Assembly: GCA_030739585.1 (NCBI GenBank)
Contig: JASLYX010000001.1
Location: forward strand, 308,452 to 372,451
Source: Candidatus Bathyarchaeota archaeon
GTDB lineage: Archaea; Thermoproteota; Bathyarchaeia; TCS64
DNA: 64,000 nt
Direction of reading: 5' to 3'
Positions within the stretch are counted from its first letter, which is position 1; each line of letters begins with the position of its first letter. Under the pieces are notes generated by a model. That model was not told where the DNA came from and did not search any database. It saw only the letters and a program-made list of their open reading frames with translations. Positions 34,293 to 42,407 of this stretch are shown piece by piece. Both the position numbers and the translations under genes were made by a program.

Positions 34293-34532
34293 ATGGATCG
34301 AAGGAAAATCCTCATCGCCATGACCTTGTCGGCCACTTTCTATGTCCTATTCTATAGGGCGCTATTATTCCTCATTCAGAGAACCTCTGTGCAGGAGGTG
34401 ACTATGGCAAATACAGACCCGTTCATCTGGATGGTGGCTTACACCGCAGCCATCACGATGGTACCCCGTTTTATTATAGGCGTGATTTTTGTGTGTAATT
34501 TTCCTCTTCCTTGTCCCGAGGAAGAAGTTTAA
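34293..34532 (+). CDS. Small membrane protein, unknown
   Basis: Seventy-nine residues with two hydrophobic stretches (ILIAMTLSATFYVLFYRALL and MVAYTAAITMVPRFIIGVIF). The end is short and acidic (PLPCPEEEV). Its ATG follows the upstream TAA directly. Not recognised; could be part of a small membrane-protein pair with the frameshifted upstream gene. Confidence 0.5.
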   Translation: MDRRKILIAMTLSATFYVLFYRALLFLIQRTSVQEVTMANTDPFIWMVAYTAAITMVPRFIIGVIFVCNFPLPCPEEEV

Positions 34533-34795
34533 GCCGATATTTGTATTTCCATCTGAGAAAACAGTTGTTCAAGAAGAGGCCGTAGCCCACAAAATGTCAT
34601 GCGTCTCACGCGTGATGCCGCTTTCTTTTTACTCGAAGTTTTACCTCTTTTTTGGGTAAGGAGCCTAGGCATCAGTCCCTGCGTGTACCTAAGTTCTACA
34701 AATCCATTGGAGTATATTTCAAATATAGCATATTATTCTGCCGAGTATGGCGAAAAGATCGAGTTGGTCTAGAAGCTCCAAATTTTCTCCTTTAA

Positions 34796-35656
34796 TCAGG
34801 CTCTTTTGGTCATTAATAGTCTCGCATTCAACCTCAGCTTCCATGTCCCAGGGCTGTACTGGGAGACCCGTGTGTGATCCATAAATTCTGCCGACCGTCC
34901 ATGTTTTGCAGCAGCTTCCGCAATGAGCTTCTCTGCTTCGGTAAATCCATTCTCCTGGGGGCTCCAATAGTAGAGGTGGATGGCGCCTCTGTCCCTTAGG
35001 AGCGGGACAGCAACATCAAGAAACTTGTAGGCTCCCAGGGGGAGGGGCATAATAATCCTATCGTACGTCTTTCCTATCTCGGGGCAGATCTGCCTAACGT
35101 CGCCCTTGATGGGTTGGACCCTGTCAGAGACCCTATTGAGATAGATGTTTTCTATGCAGTAGTTATGGGCTACGGGATTCAACTCGACGGCGATCACATT
35201 GACCGAGGTTTTTTTTTTAGCTATTCTTATTGGAATCGGACCGATACCGCTAAACATCACCAGAACCTCTTCGCCGTTTCCCACAACCTCCGTCAATCTA
35301 TCTCTCTCCATGCTTTCTCGGGGAGAGAAGTAGACGGTTGCTGGGTCGAGCCTGAATACGCAGCCAGACTCCCTATGGAGGACCTCGGTGTCCGGGTTTC
35401 CTGCGATAAGCCTGAGCTCTCTGATCCGATAGTCTCCGGTTCTGGCCGATTCCTTCGCGAGGACGCTGGAGACATTCCTGTGGACCCTCATGATAGCCTC
35501 AGCGATCTGCTTCTCCACGTCCCTCAGTTCGTCAGATATCTCAATCACCGCCACGGCCTTTCTCTTGGAGCCGTAAATATCGAAGGACTTTGTCATAATG
35601 CTGAACTTGTCGGGAGGGAGGAGGGTCTTCAGCTCAGCTCGAAGGCTAAGGCTCAT
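34796..35656 (-). CDS. trm5: Trm5/Tyw2 family tRNA methyltransferase
   Basis: A 286-residue class I methyltransferase of the Trm5 group. The central R-x-x-FSPR block is YFSPRESMERDR; SAM motif I is VMFSGIGPIPI; then NVIAVELNPVAHNYCIENIYLN and a motif IV reading RIIMPLPLGAYKFLD. It would methylate G37 of tRNA (m1G) or act on its derivatives. The motif IV position reads PLP where many Trm5 proteins have NLP, so subtype and exact reaction are uncertain. A Cys-rich small gene precedes it on this strand. Confidence 0.83.
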   Translation of the reverse strand: MSLSLRAELKTLLPPDKFSIMTKSFDIYGSKRKAVAVIEISDELRDVEKQIAEAIMRVHRNVSSVLAKESARTGDYRIRELRLIAGNPDTEVLHRESGCVFRLDPATVYFSPRESMERDRLTEVVGNGEEVLVMFSGIGPIPIRIAKKKTSVNVIAVELNPVAHNYCIENIYLNRVSDRVQPIKGDVRQICPEIGKTYDRIIMPLPLGAYKFLDVAVPLLRDRGAIHLYYWSPQENGFTEAEKLIAEAAAKHGRSAEFMDHTRVSQYSPGTWKLRLNARLLMTKRA

Positions 35657-35712
35657 TTCAGGAATAGAATAATAGCATGGACCTTATTTATCCAATGGTT
35701 CAGTCTCTTGGA

Positions 35713-36003
35713 CTAAAAGATGGATCTCTCGCCCGTTTTTCGCATCAGTTTACCTCTAACCTTAATCTCATCCTGGAAAAGGTCATCGGGATCATAATCT
35801 TCCTGAGTCCTTCGCTTTACGGTCTTTCCGCAGACGCCAGTTTCGAGGAGCTGAGCCCGGTAACATACGGCGTAGTTGCAGCCCTTAGGGGCGCAATCAT
35901 CGCCAGTCCATTCACACCTTGCCTCTCTGCCACTAATGATCAGAGATCGTTTGGTGCACTTGAAGTCGCGACAGTCCGGAAAACACTGTTTTACTTCTGT
36001 CAA
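35713..36003 (-). CDS. Small cysteine-rich protein, probably metal binding
   Basis: Ninety-six residues with eight cysteines in the first 58 (7, 11, 16, 30, 37, 42, 47, 58): KQCFPDCRDFKC, then RCEWTGDDC, then KGCNYAVCYRAQL. The tail is charged (EDYDPDDLFQDEIKV). The spacing suggests two zinc or iron-sulfur sites. No named family recognised. It lies about 56 bp upstream of the Trm5-like gene on the same strand. Confidence 0.7.
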   Translation of the reverse strand: MTEVKQCFPDCRDFKCTKRSLIISGREARCEWTGDDCAPKGCNYAVCYRAQLLETGVCGKTVKRRTQEDYDPDDLFQDEIKVRGKLMRKTGERSIF

Positions 36004-36538
36004 AATAAATTACCTCGTCGTAGTAGGGGCGAATTTAGTAATAGTTTTATTCATAGGATAGCATTTAAACTTTATTTATGCCCCGATGTTTCTCCAACTA
36101 CACTAACTAAAATTGAACTAAATTAGAGATCGGAACGCGGAAATCTTCAGTTTGAACCTTAGCCCAAACCTATACGAACCTCCTCTATTTTATCTCTCAA
36201 ATCCCACGCAGGGCTATTAATCTGGGGCTGAGGGTTTCTTATATTCCACCATTTTGGAGCCGATCAATTGCACCAGAACGGTTCTTAGGATCGAAGCTGC
36301 AGGAAGGGTCCCGCCTTCATCTAAACCATTATTATCTCCTTAGTTTAGGGACCAAAAAGTTATGGAGGTGAATTTCTCAGTGATCTGGTACGTAACGTGG
36401 TCCCAGAGAGACATTAAGAAATGGCGAGGGATGTCGCGGTGAAGACCGGAGGGTTCAGTAAGGAGGCCGTCTCCCAAGTTCCGGGGTTACCCCGCTTGGG
36501 GGAGTTCATTGCTTTGTTATCCTACGGGGGATTGGAAG
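36004..36538. other. Intergenic region without supported gene
   Basis: AT-rich near 36004-36130, then mixed. A 50-codon open frame from ATG 36421 (MARDVAVKTGGFSKEAVSQV) runs into the end of thyX on the other strand; I see no support for it. Nothing else recognised. Confidence 0.5.
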
Positions 36539-37150
36539 CTAGCTCCTTTCTCGTAGCTCCTTGTATTGCTCCTTGACTTCGTTTATCCTGTTGCAGGTGA
36601 ATCTCCCCTCGGTGCAGTATCCCCGCTGGCTACAATAGGGGCCGGTTTCCTTAAAGAGGCTGGGGGCCACAGCTATGACTTCGAGGAGCATAGCGTCTGC
36701 CAAGTCCCTGATCTCCCATTGAGCCCGTTCACAGCAACGAAGACCGAAAAAGTGGTTGAGCGATTCTCCATCCATTGTCATGATCATACTTGTCTCGGCA
36801 GCATTTGGGAGAACGAACCTAGCGTCTTCCTTGGGGACGCCTGATTCCACCAGTTTTCCATATGCTTCTCCGGAGGCTTCCACAAGATCACGGAATATTT
36901 CGGATCTTTCTCCGATGGAACTGGGAGTGACGATTTTTTCTCTGAGCTTTTTCTCTGTGATGTATCGCTGGCTCTGCTGGGAATAGGATGCCACTCTATG
37001 CCTAACAAGCTGATGGCTGCAAGCCCGGCTGATCCCTTCAATGGCGAAGGTGAATGCCGTGTGAGATAGGAGGTCATTATCCGTCAGGCCTTCCTTGGCG
37101 TTTTTCTTTAACCGTTCAATGGGGGTATGGCTCAGCAGTTCTGCTTTCAT
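36539..37150 (-). CDS. thyX: Flavin-dependent thymidylate synthase (ThyX)
   Basis: A 203-residue ThyX. The signature RHRxxSxxxxSxR is present as RHRVASYSQQSQR (residues 50-62), after FTFAIEGISRACSHQLV. Near the C-terminus ESLNHFFGLRCCERAQWEIR corresponds to the dUMP-binding NxxSLxxFLxLR helix, followed by a Cys-rich tail (CSQRGYCTEGRFTC). It makes dTMP from dUMP with FAD. The N-terminus is shorter than in most ThyX proteins (about 30 residues before HTAFTFAIE). It is coupled by an ATGA overlap to an upstream ThyX-like gene. Confidence 0.92.
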   Translation of the reverse strand: MKAELLSHTPIERLKKNAKEGLTDNDLLSHTAFTFAIEGISRACSHQLVRHRVASYSQQSQRYITEKKLREKIVTPSSIGERSEIFRDLVEASGEAYGKLVESGVPKEDARFVLPNAAETSMIMTMDGESLNHFFGLRCCERAQWEIRDLADAMLLEVIAVAPSLFKETGPYCSQRGYCTEGRFTCNRINEVKEQYKELRERS

Positions 37151-37560
37151 CTCATTCTCCCCCTCAATGCCTTCAAAGAGGGGGCGAGATCACTCACCGA
37201 GTCAACGAGGGCGTCCCTGAATTCGGTTCTCTCCGTGCTTGAGTATTCCATAACTGTCCTGAGATTGGCGCTCATGAGCCATTTACCATCGCTGAGGGGA
37301 GTGAACTTGAAGAAGTTATTCTTCAGGATAATCCTGAGCACTTCACTTTTTGTTACCTCAATAGTCCAAGTAAACCTGTTGTGCTCTAGGACACTCCCAT
37401 GTTGCAACTCGAGCCTCCCAACGGTGGTCTTTATTTTATTTGGTTTGTTCCTTAGTCGCTTGTAGAGTACAGATGGTTTGGCTCCTGTGGTCGTAGTGAG
37501 TATTGCTGTGGCTATGAGCGTCTCGATGTCCGGTGTATAACAGATAAGCTTCAGTCTCAC
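37147..37560 (-). CDS. Degenerate ThyX-like paralogue, partner of ThyX
   Basis: A 137-residue protein resembling a shortened ThyX. KLICYTPDIETLIATAIL matches the ThyX N-terminal strand. HGSVLEHNRFTWTIEV matches the H-x-S-x-L-EH-x-x-FTF block, and SANLRTVMEY matches the NxRSLxxFL helix. The RHRxxS flavin/substrate motif and the segment between are missing, so it cannot be an active ThyX. Its stop overlaps the thyX ATG (ATGA), and ThyX here is short at just the region this protein keeps. A regulatory or structural partner is possible (inference). Confidence 0.65.
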   Translation of the reverse strand: MRLKLICYTPDIETLIATAILTTTTGAKPSVLYKRLRNKPNKIKTTVGRLELQHGSVLEHNRFTWTIEVTKSEVLRIILKNNFFKFTPLSDGKWLMSANLRTVMEYSSTERTEFRDALVDSVSDLAPSLKALRGRMR

Positions 37561-37586
37561 TGTGTCCTTCCCCTGAAGGGATCAGG

Positions 37587-37856
37587 TTAGATAGGGGGCA
37601 TCTCAGACTTTTTTGGCTTGGCCTTAAGTTCCTGGGGAATATCGACTGCTCTTGAGACATTTATCGCATTGATGATATACATAGGTGCACCATCGGGCTC
37701 GAAGGTTCTCAGTCTTTTAACCCCCCGGAGAACGAGCTTTACCTTTAGGGTGGTACCGTCGCTTAGGGTGTATGCGTTCCATGTATCCTCAATTTCCTTA
37801 AAGTCGAGATCGACGCTCCCTTCAAGGGCCCCCATGGGCAATTTACGCATCGCCAT
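37587..37856 (-). CDS. Small conserved-looking protein, unknown
   Basis: Eighty-nine residues, mostly beta in appearance (GSVDLDFKEIEDTWNAYTLS, TTLKVKLVLRGVKRL, PMYIINAINVSRAV), with a Lys/Pro-rich end. No family recognised. It lies 27 bp upstream of the ThyX-like gene on the same strand, so it may be co-transcribed with the thymidylate synthase genes. Confidence 0.65.
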   Translation of the reverse strand: MAMRKLPMGALEGSVDLDFKEIEDTWNAYTLSDGTTLKVKLVLRGVKRLRTFEPDGAPMYIINAINVSRAVDIPQELKAKPKKSEMPPI

Positions 37857-37946
37857 ATTACCTTTCTGTATGCAGGGGCGTATATTTACTCTTTCTCACA
37901 ACGAACCTTTAAAACAGACTGTTCAATATGTTCTGATGTTAGAAAA

Positions 37947-38537
37947 ATGTCTAATTGGGATGATTGGTTCAAGAGGCTCAGAGAGCGGAAGGGATTGTTC
38001 TTCCCAGAGATCGATAAGATAATTGATGATATGGAAAAGGCGATGGCTGAGTCATTTAGAGACATGGAAGGCGAGATGCCCCGGAACATGGTCAGGGTGA
38101 GGCGCCTACCTGACGGATCGGTACACAGAGAGTACGGCCCTTTCGTCTACGGCTACTCCGTCAAGATAGGGCCAAACGGTAAGCCTATCATCAGGGAGTT
38201 TGGGAATATGAAGCCAACCCAGGGGGGCAAGGAGGGGCCCGCACTCAGTCTTCAGGATCAGAGAGAGCCACTCGTGGATATCATCGATGAAGGGGATCAG
38301 ATCAGGGTGCTCGCAGAGCTTCCGGGCGTGGACAAGGATGCCATCCACCTCTACGTCGAAGAGCACACCCTCACCATAAAAGTGGAGTCTCTAGAGCGGA
38401 GGTACTATAAGGAGCTATCACTCCCCAGCGAGGTCGTAGGTTCCTCCTCAAAATCCACCTACAGGAATGGGGTCTTGGAGACGATTCTTAAAAAGAGAAA
38501 GCAGAGAGACCGAGGCACCCGCATCACTATCAAGTAA
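37947..38537 (+). CDS. hsp20: Hsp20/alpha-crystallin family small heat-shock protein
   Basis: A 196-residue protein. An N-terminal amphipathic region (DWFKRLRERKGLFFPEIDKI) precedes a Gly-rich GYSVKIGPNGKPIIREFGN. The alpha-crystallin domain follows (about 107-185): EPLVDIIDEGDQIRVLAELP, HTLTIKVESLERRYYKELSL and the closing NGVLETILKKR, with V-L in place of the usual IxI edge. It acts as an ATP-independent holdase. It converges end-to-end with the M48-like gene. Confidence 0.88.
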   Translation: MSNWDDWFKRLRERKGLFFPEIDKIIDDMEKAMAESFRDMEGEMPRNMVRVRRLPDGSVHREYGPFVYGYSVKIGPNGKPIIREFGNMKPTQGGKEGPALSLQDQREPLVDIIDEGDQIRVLAELPGVDKDAIHLYVEEHTLTIKVESLERRYYKELSLPSEVVGSSSKSTYRNGVLETILKKRKQRDRGTRITIK

Positions 38538-38539
38538 GT

Positions 38540-39583
38540 CTATTCTATCCAGGCAAGACCTATCTTTAACGGATATTCAATTTTCTTTCCGGCTCTGATT
38601 GCCCCTCTGAACCTTTCTAAGGGGCCGGGCTGACTCCAGAACCACTCGAAGACATGATACTCCACCTCTGATGATTCTAATGTTTCAGGACTGTGTCCTG
38701 GAATCATCTCTAATCTGATGCCTTGGCTCCTTGCTGCCTTCAAAAGGACAGGATAGTCTCGTATAGCCAGGGTGGGATCCATGAACATTAGTCCCTTGAC
38801 GGGGGTGAACAAGGTTCTGTTGTCCCTATCGGATTGAGATGCCGTGTCGTTCGCGACCTTTATGAGAGCCATAATGTAAGCCGATGGATCTCTTGTTTGG
38901 TCGACAGCATACCTGTCGCCAAAGGAGGAAGCAGAATGCGTCGCGGTAACGTATTGGGACACAGTAAGGGCGAATGGGATGTATCCGATTGCAGCCATGA
39001 CTTTGTCGACGAATTGCTCCCTGGGGTTGCCCATTCTGCTCTCGATGTATCTGCTCGTTAACCTGTATGAGAGAATGAGGATCCCAGCAAACATTGTTGC
39101 AGCAACTAGGAAACCTGACATCGAGGTCCCTATCATATAGGATATCACCGCTCTCATCTCACGGTAACTGAGTCTTTGCATCAGGCCCTTAGTGAGGAGG
39201 AGTATAGGCTCCCCCCTAAATGAGGCCGCTATCAACGCATTTGGGGACTCTGAATTGATGACTCCAATCTTCGTAATCTTGATCCCAGCCCTGCTGGCCT
39301 CCCCATGGACCAGAGCCCAGATGACGGGGTCGGATGCCTCACTGAGCCATCGGGGGTCCAGATGGTTGACGACCTGGCTGGAGCCTATCATCACCTCCAT
39401 GAAGAGAGATGTGATCGTTAGCAGGAATCCCACTGCTATTATGGTGACAGGGTCAAATCTTAGCAGTAGTGACAGGAGGACCCATGAGAGGAAGAAAATG
39501 AACGCGAAATGGATCACAAAGTGAAAGACTATGACCGGGCGGAGCTTGGCTTTGAGTCTCCACATGAGATGTAGACGAATCAC
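38540..39583 (-). CDS. HtpX/M48-like membrane protein without the zinc site
   Basis: A 347-residue protein with the layout of HtpX-type M48 peptidases. Two N-terminal membrane segments (20-60) are followed by SPNALIAASFRGEPILLLTK, LSYREMRAVISYMIGTSMSG, another membrane hairpin (155-180), and SSFGDRYAVDQTRDPSAYIM. At the place of HExxH it has YMIGT (His149 to Tyr, Glu150 to Met, His153 to Thr). The third ligand Glu is Ser220. All metal ligands are lost while the surrounding sequence is kept, so this is a pseudoprotease. It faces hsp20 tail to tail. Confidence 0.82.
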   Translation of the reverse strand: MIRLHLMWRLKAKLRPVIVFHFVIHFAFIFFLSWVLLSLLLRFDPVTIIAVGFLLTITSLFMEVMIGSSQVVNHLDPRWLSEASDPVIWALVHGEASRAGIKITKIGVINSESPNALIAASFRGEPILLLTKGLMQRLSYREMRAVISYMIGTSMSGFLVAATMFAGILILSYRLTSRYIESRMGNPREQFVDKVMAAIGYIPFALTVSQYVTATHSASSFGDRYAVDQTRDPSAYIMALIKVANDTASQSDRDNRTLFTPVKGLMFMDPTLAIRDYPVLLKAARSQGIRLEMIPGHSPETLESSEVEYHVFEWFWSQPGPLERFRGAIRAGKKIEYPLKIGLAWIE

Positions 39584-39893
39584 TTGGGGAAGATAATACC
39601 TTTTGTGAGCTGTCTTGTTAGGTACTAGGATTCGAGACCATGAGTCCTTTGTATGGCAATCTATATAATGGGTAGCGAGTTGGTAGGGGCTGGCCGATGA
39701 TGTGAAGGCATTAGTGAGATTCGTGATCGATCAGAGTTACGCTGAGGCCATCGTTCACGTGGTAGGTTAGATGAATCAACTTACAGTGTCTCATTGGCTC
39801 ATATAGAGCCTAGATTACGGAAAGAGGATCTCCACAGCGTTTAAGTCTAGGATCCTAGGGATCGCCGTATAGTTTTTAGATATCGAGGTATCT
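39584..39893. other. Intergenic stretch, possible decayed ORF
   Basis: A broken protein-like trace on the plus strand (KALVRFVIDQSYAEAIVHVV, stop, MNQLTVSHWLI, stop, SLDYGKRISTAF) spans about 39697-39870. Not recognised. The promoter of the following coiled-coil gene should lie at its right end. Confidence 0.35.
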
Positions 39894-40799
39894 TTGCTAG
39901 AGACGAGAAGAAAAGATCTTTTCGGGAATCATAGATCTGAGATGACTAATGACGAAATGGGTGCCCTAGAGGAACAAGCCTCTGAACTATTCAAGAAGCG
40001 GGATGGCTTCAACCAAGAGAGGGAGACGCGGAGGAAGGAGAGAGATCATCTCAATGAGTCCGTGAGAGAGCTGCGACTGAAAGCTAATAACGCGAAGGCC
40101 GAGAGAGATGTGGTGAACGCGAGGGTCGCTGGACTCAAAGGAAGGCTCGGTGGTCTTAGAGAGCGTCTCGAGGCAAAGCGGGAGGTCGCAGGGGAGATCT
40201 ATAAAGAGAACGATGGGGATAGAAGGGGGCTAAGGCCCAGATGGAGGCTCCTGGAGGGGATCCGAGAGATAGAATGGGAGCTCTCTACCACCCCTACTTT
40301 AGTGATAAAGGATAGGGAAGCGGAGCTCATCGAAAGGGCAAAGTACCTGAAGGCTCAGGTAGAGGAGCATAGGAAGCTTGACACCCGGGACGATATGTAC
40401 CTGATGTCTCTCGCGGACTCCAATGCCGTAGGGATAGAGATCCGGAAGACCCGGGGTGAGATGGACGCCCTCCGGCATACGGGGCAGAAGCATCACGAGA
40501 GGATGCTTGCCTTCTACAGGCAGGCAGATGAAGAGAGAAAGAGATCAGACGAGGCCCACAAAATGTTTGTGGATGCTCTAAAAGCCCTCAAGGAGGTCGG
40601 CAGGGAGCTCGACGAGATCATCCCAGAGTTGAAAAAGATGCGGAGGCTCTCACAGGATGAGACACGTTTCCTGCGGGAGAAGCGAGACAAGATCGTAGCC
40701 GATAAGCGGAAGGAGTTTGTCGCAATAGCTAAACGGAAGCTGGATGCCGGAGAGAAGCTCAGTTTCGACGAGATGAAGCTCGTCTACGGCGAGGGTTAA
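39894..40799 (+). CDS. Archaeal coiled-coil protein (COG1340 type)
   Basis: A 301-residue, almost entirely helical charged protein with long heptad runs (EEQASELFKKRDGFNQERET, ELRLKANNAKAERDVVNARV, RREELD-type repeats) and a C-terminal basic hairpin ending KLSFDEMKLVYGEG. It matches the widespread archaeal coiled-coil family whose role is unclear. TTG 39894 is the far start; ATG 39942 (MTNDEMGALEEQ) is a likely alternative. Confidence 0.8.
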   Translation: MLETRRKDLFGNHRSEMTNDEMGALEEQASELFKKRDGFNQERETRRKERDHLNESVRELRLKANNAKAERDVVNARVAGLKGRLGGLRERLEAKREVAGEIYKENDGDRRGLRPRWRLLEGIREIEWELSTTPTLVIKDREAELIERAKYLKAQVEEHRKLDTRDDMYLMSLADSNAVGIEIRKTRGEMDALRHTGQKHHERMLAFYRQADEERKRSDEAHKMFVDALKALKEVGRELDEIIPELKKMRRLSQDETRFLREKRDKIVADKRKEFVAIAKRKLDAGEKLSFDEMKLVYGEG

Positions 40800-41210
40800 C
40801 TCCTTTCGCGCACGTGATTATAAAATAGGTGGAATAGTTAACCTAGTGCTGGTTGATTCGCAAATTATTTCTGCACAACGCGCGTGGTGTCCTTAATGCA
40901 AGGAATGCGTCGTCTAAAATCATGAATGATCCTCTTTCCTCGAGCATTCTCTAAGCCATATCTATTTTAAGGTTAAAATAGAGTTGGCTTAATACTCTTT
41001 ATGTTATAGTCTTCATTTTTTTCAAAAAGATGTTTTACGAATATCTTATTTCTGTATTTTCAGAAAAGACTCTGTAGTAGCATCAAAAGTCATTTTATGC
41101 ACATATGGTCTTACTTCTTATGAGTAATACCGGTGAGATCCGATTGTAGTCCTTGTTGTTTCGATAATTCTTTATCGTGATTGAATAGATGTAAGCGCGA
41201 GGGTGCGTAA
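40800..41210. other. Intergenic region with GCGCG motifs and a palindrome
   Basis: No gene seen. CGCGCACGTGATTATAAAAT begins 8 bp after the coiled-coil stop, and CGCGCGTGG lies at about 40881. A 20-bp palindrome (40962-40981) lies about 230 bp before the M24 gene, and the region is otherwise AT-rich. Confidence 0.5.
40962..40981. repeat. Perfect 20-bp palindromic inverted repeat
   Basis: CTATTTTAA (40962-40970), spacer GG, TTAAAATAG (40973-40981). Both arms match over all 9 bp. It could be an operator for the following M24 peptidase gene, or a terminator hairpin; no T-run follows on either strand. Confidence 0.6.
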
Positions 41211-42407
41211 ATGGTAAAGCTCAGAATAAGCCGGAGCGAGTACCGCAGGAGGATTTCAGATATAAGGAAAGTCATGGAGGAGAGGGGACTCGATGCTCTC
41301 CTTCTCACTAGAGGGAAGAGCATGTTCTATCTCTCCCACTTTAGCCACATAACCACGGAGAGGCCGGCAATTTTACTGGTTCCTCCTGACGGGGACCTGG
41401 TCTTCCTTGGGCCACTCCTAGAGGCGGATCACCTAGGGCATCAGACAGACCTCATAGGGGAAGTTAGGACCTATCTTGATTACCCCGGGGATGTACACCC
41501 AATCGATAAGTTCTCCGAGTGGCTTATTGACCTCGGCTACGGGAAGTCCAAGATTGGCACCGACAACCCAGCTGGGGCGGCGGGGATTATGGGATATACG
41601 GGTCCTCCTCTTCCCGAGAAGATGCCGGACGCCGAGTTTGAGAGGGCGGGGGACATTCTCTGGGAAATGAGGCTCCGCAAGTCTGAGGAGGAGGTTGCCC
41701 TCATAAGGGAGAGTGCGAAATGGGGAAACCTCGCGCATCAGTTCCTCCAGGACTATTCCTCTCCAGGTAGGTGGGACGTCGAAGTGAGTCTCATGGCCAG
41801 TATGGAAGCATCATCAATCATGAAAAAGACGCTGGGATCCGAGTACGAGACTCTAACAAGGAGGTCCCCTGCGTCAGCCGGTTTCCGTGGTCAGGTGGGG
41901 TGGAAATCCGCTATGCCTCATAGTATAGGGACTCCTAAGATGATTGAGAAGGGGGATGTCCTGGTAACTGGAGCCGGCTCTGATGTTGGGGGCTATTGCA
42001 GTGAGTTAGAGCGGACTATGATTGTGGGGGAGCCCACCCCCAAGATGAAGAACTACTTTAGGGTAATGATGGAATCTCAAGACGCTGCTATCGAGGCCCT
42101 TGGGCCTGGGGTGAAGTGCAGCGAGGTGGATAAGGCGTCCGGAAATGTAATCCGGGACGCCGGATACACCGCCCTCATGAGACATCACACCGGCCATGGC
42201 ATTGGCCTCGAAGGGCACGAGCCCCCCTGGCTTGACATTGGAAACGACTCCGAGCTGCAGCCGGGGATGGTGGTGAGCATCGAGCCTGGAATTTATGAAC
42301 TGGGATATGCCGGCTTCCGTCACTCCGACACCGCTGTCATCACTGAGGATGGATGCGAGCTGTTAACCTATTATCCGAGGGACATTGAGTCTCTTACTAT
42401 CCAATAA
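41211..42407 (+). CDS. M24 family metallopeptidase (Xaa-Pro dipeptidase-like)
   Basis: A 398-residue protein with a creatinase-type N-domain (RISDIRKVMEERGLDALLLT) and a pita-bread C-domain. Metal ligands are probably in GSDVGGYCSELERTM (Asp, with Glu in place of the usual second Asp), RHHTGHGIGLEGHE (His), VVSIEPGIYE (Glu) and TAVITEDGCE (Glu). It would cleave Xaa-Pro dipeptides in the cytosol. The Asp-to-Glu change at SELERT is seen in other archaeal M24 members, so activity remains likely but unproven. Confidence 0.87.
   Translation: MVKLRISRSEYRRRISDIRKVMEERGLDALLLTRGKSMFYLSHFSHITTERPAILLVPPDGDLVFLGPLLEADHLGHQTDLIGEVRTYLDYPGDVHPIDKFSEWLIDLGYGKSKIGTDNPAGAAGIMGYTGPPLPEKMPDAEFERAGDILWEMRLRKSEEEVALIRESAKWGNLAHQFLQDYSSPGRWDVEVSLMASMEASSIMKKTLGSEYETLTRRSPASAGFRGQVGWKSAMPHSIGTPKMIEKGDVLVTGAGSDVGGYCSELERTMIVGEPTPKMKNYFRVMMESQDAAIEALGPGVKCSEVDKASGNVIRDAGYTALMRHHTGHGIGLEGHEPPWLDIGNDSELQPGMVVSIEPGIYELGYAGFRHSDTAVITEDGCELLTYYPRDIESLTIQ

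Noticed and set aside
36421..36582. Short plus-strand frame MARDVAVKTGGF over the thyX end
   Set aside because: Overlaps thyX on the other strand and has no recognisable features.
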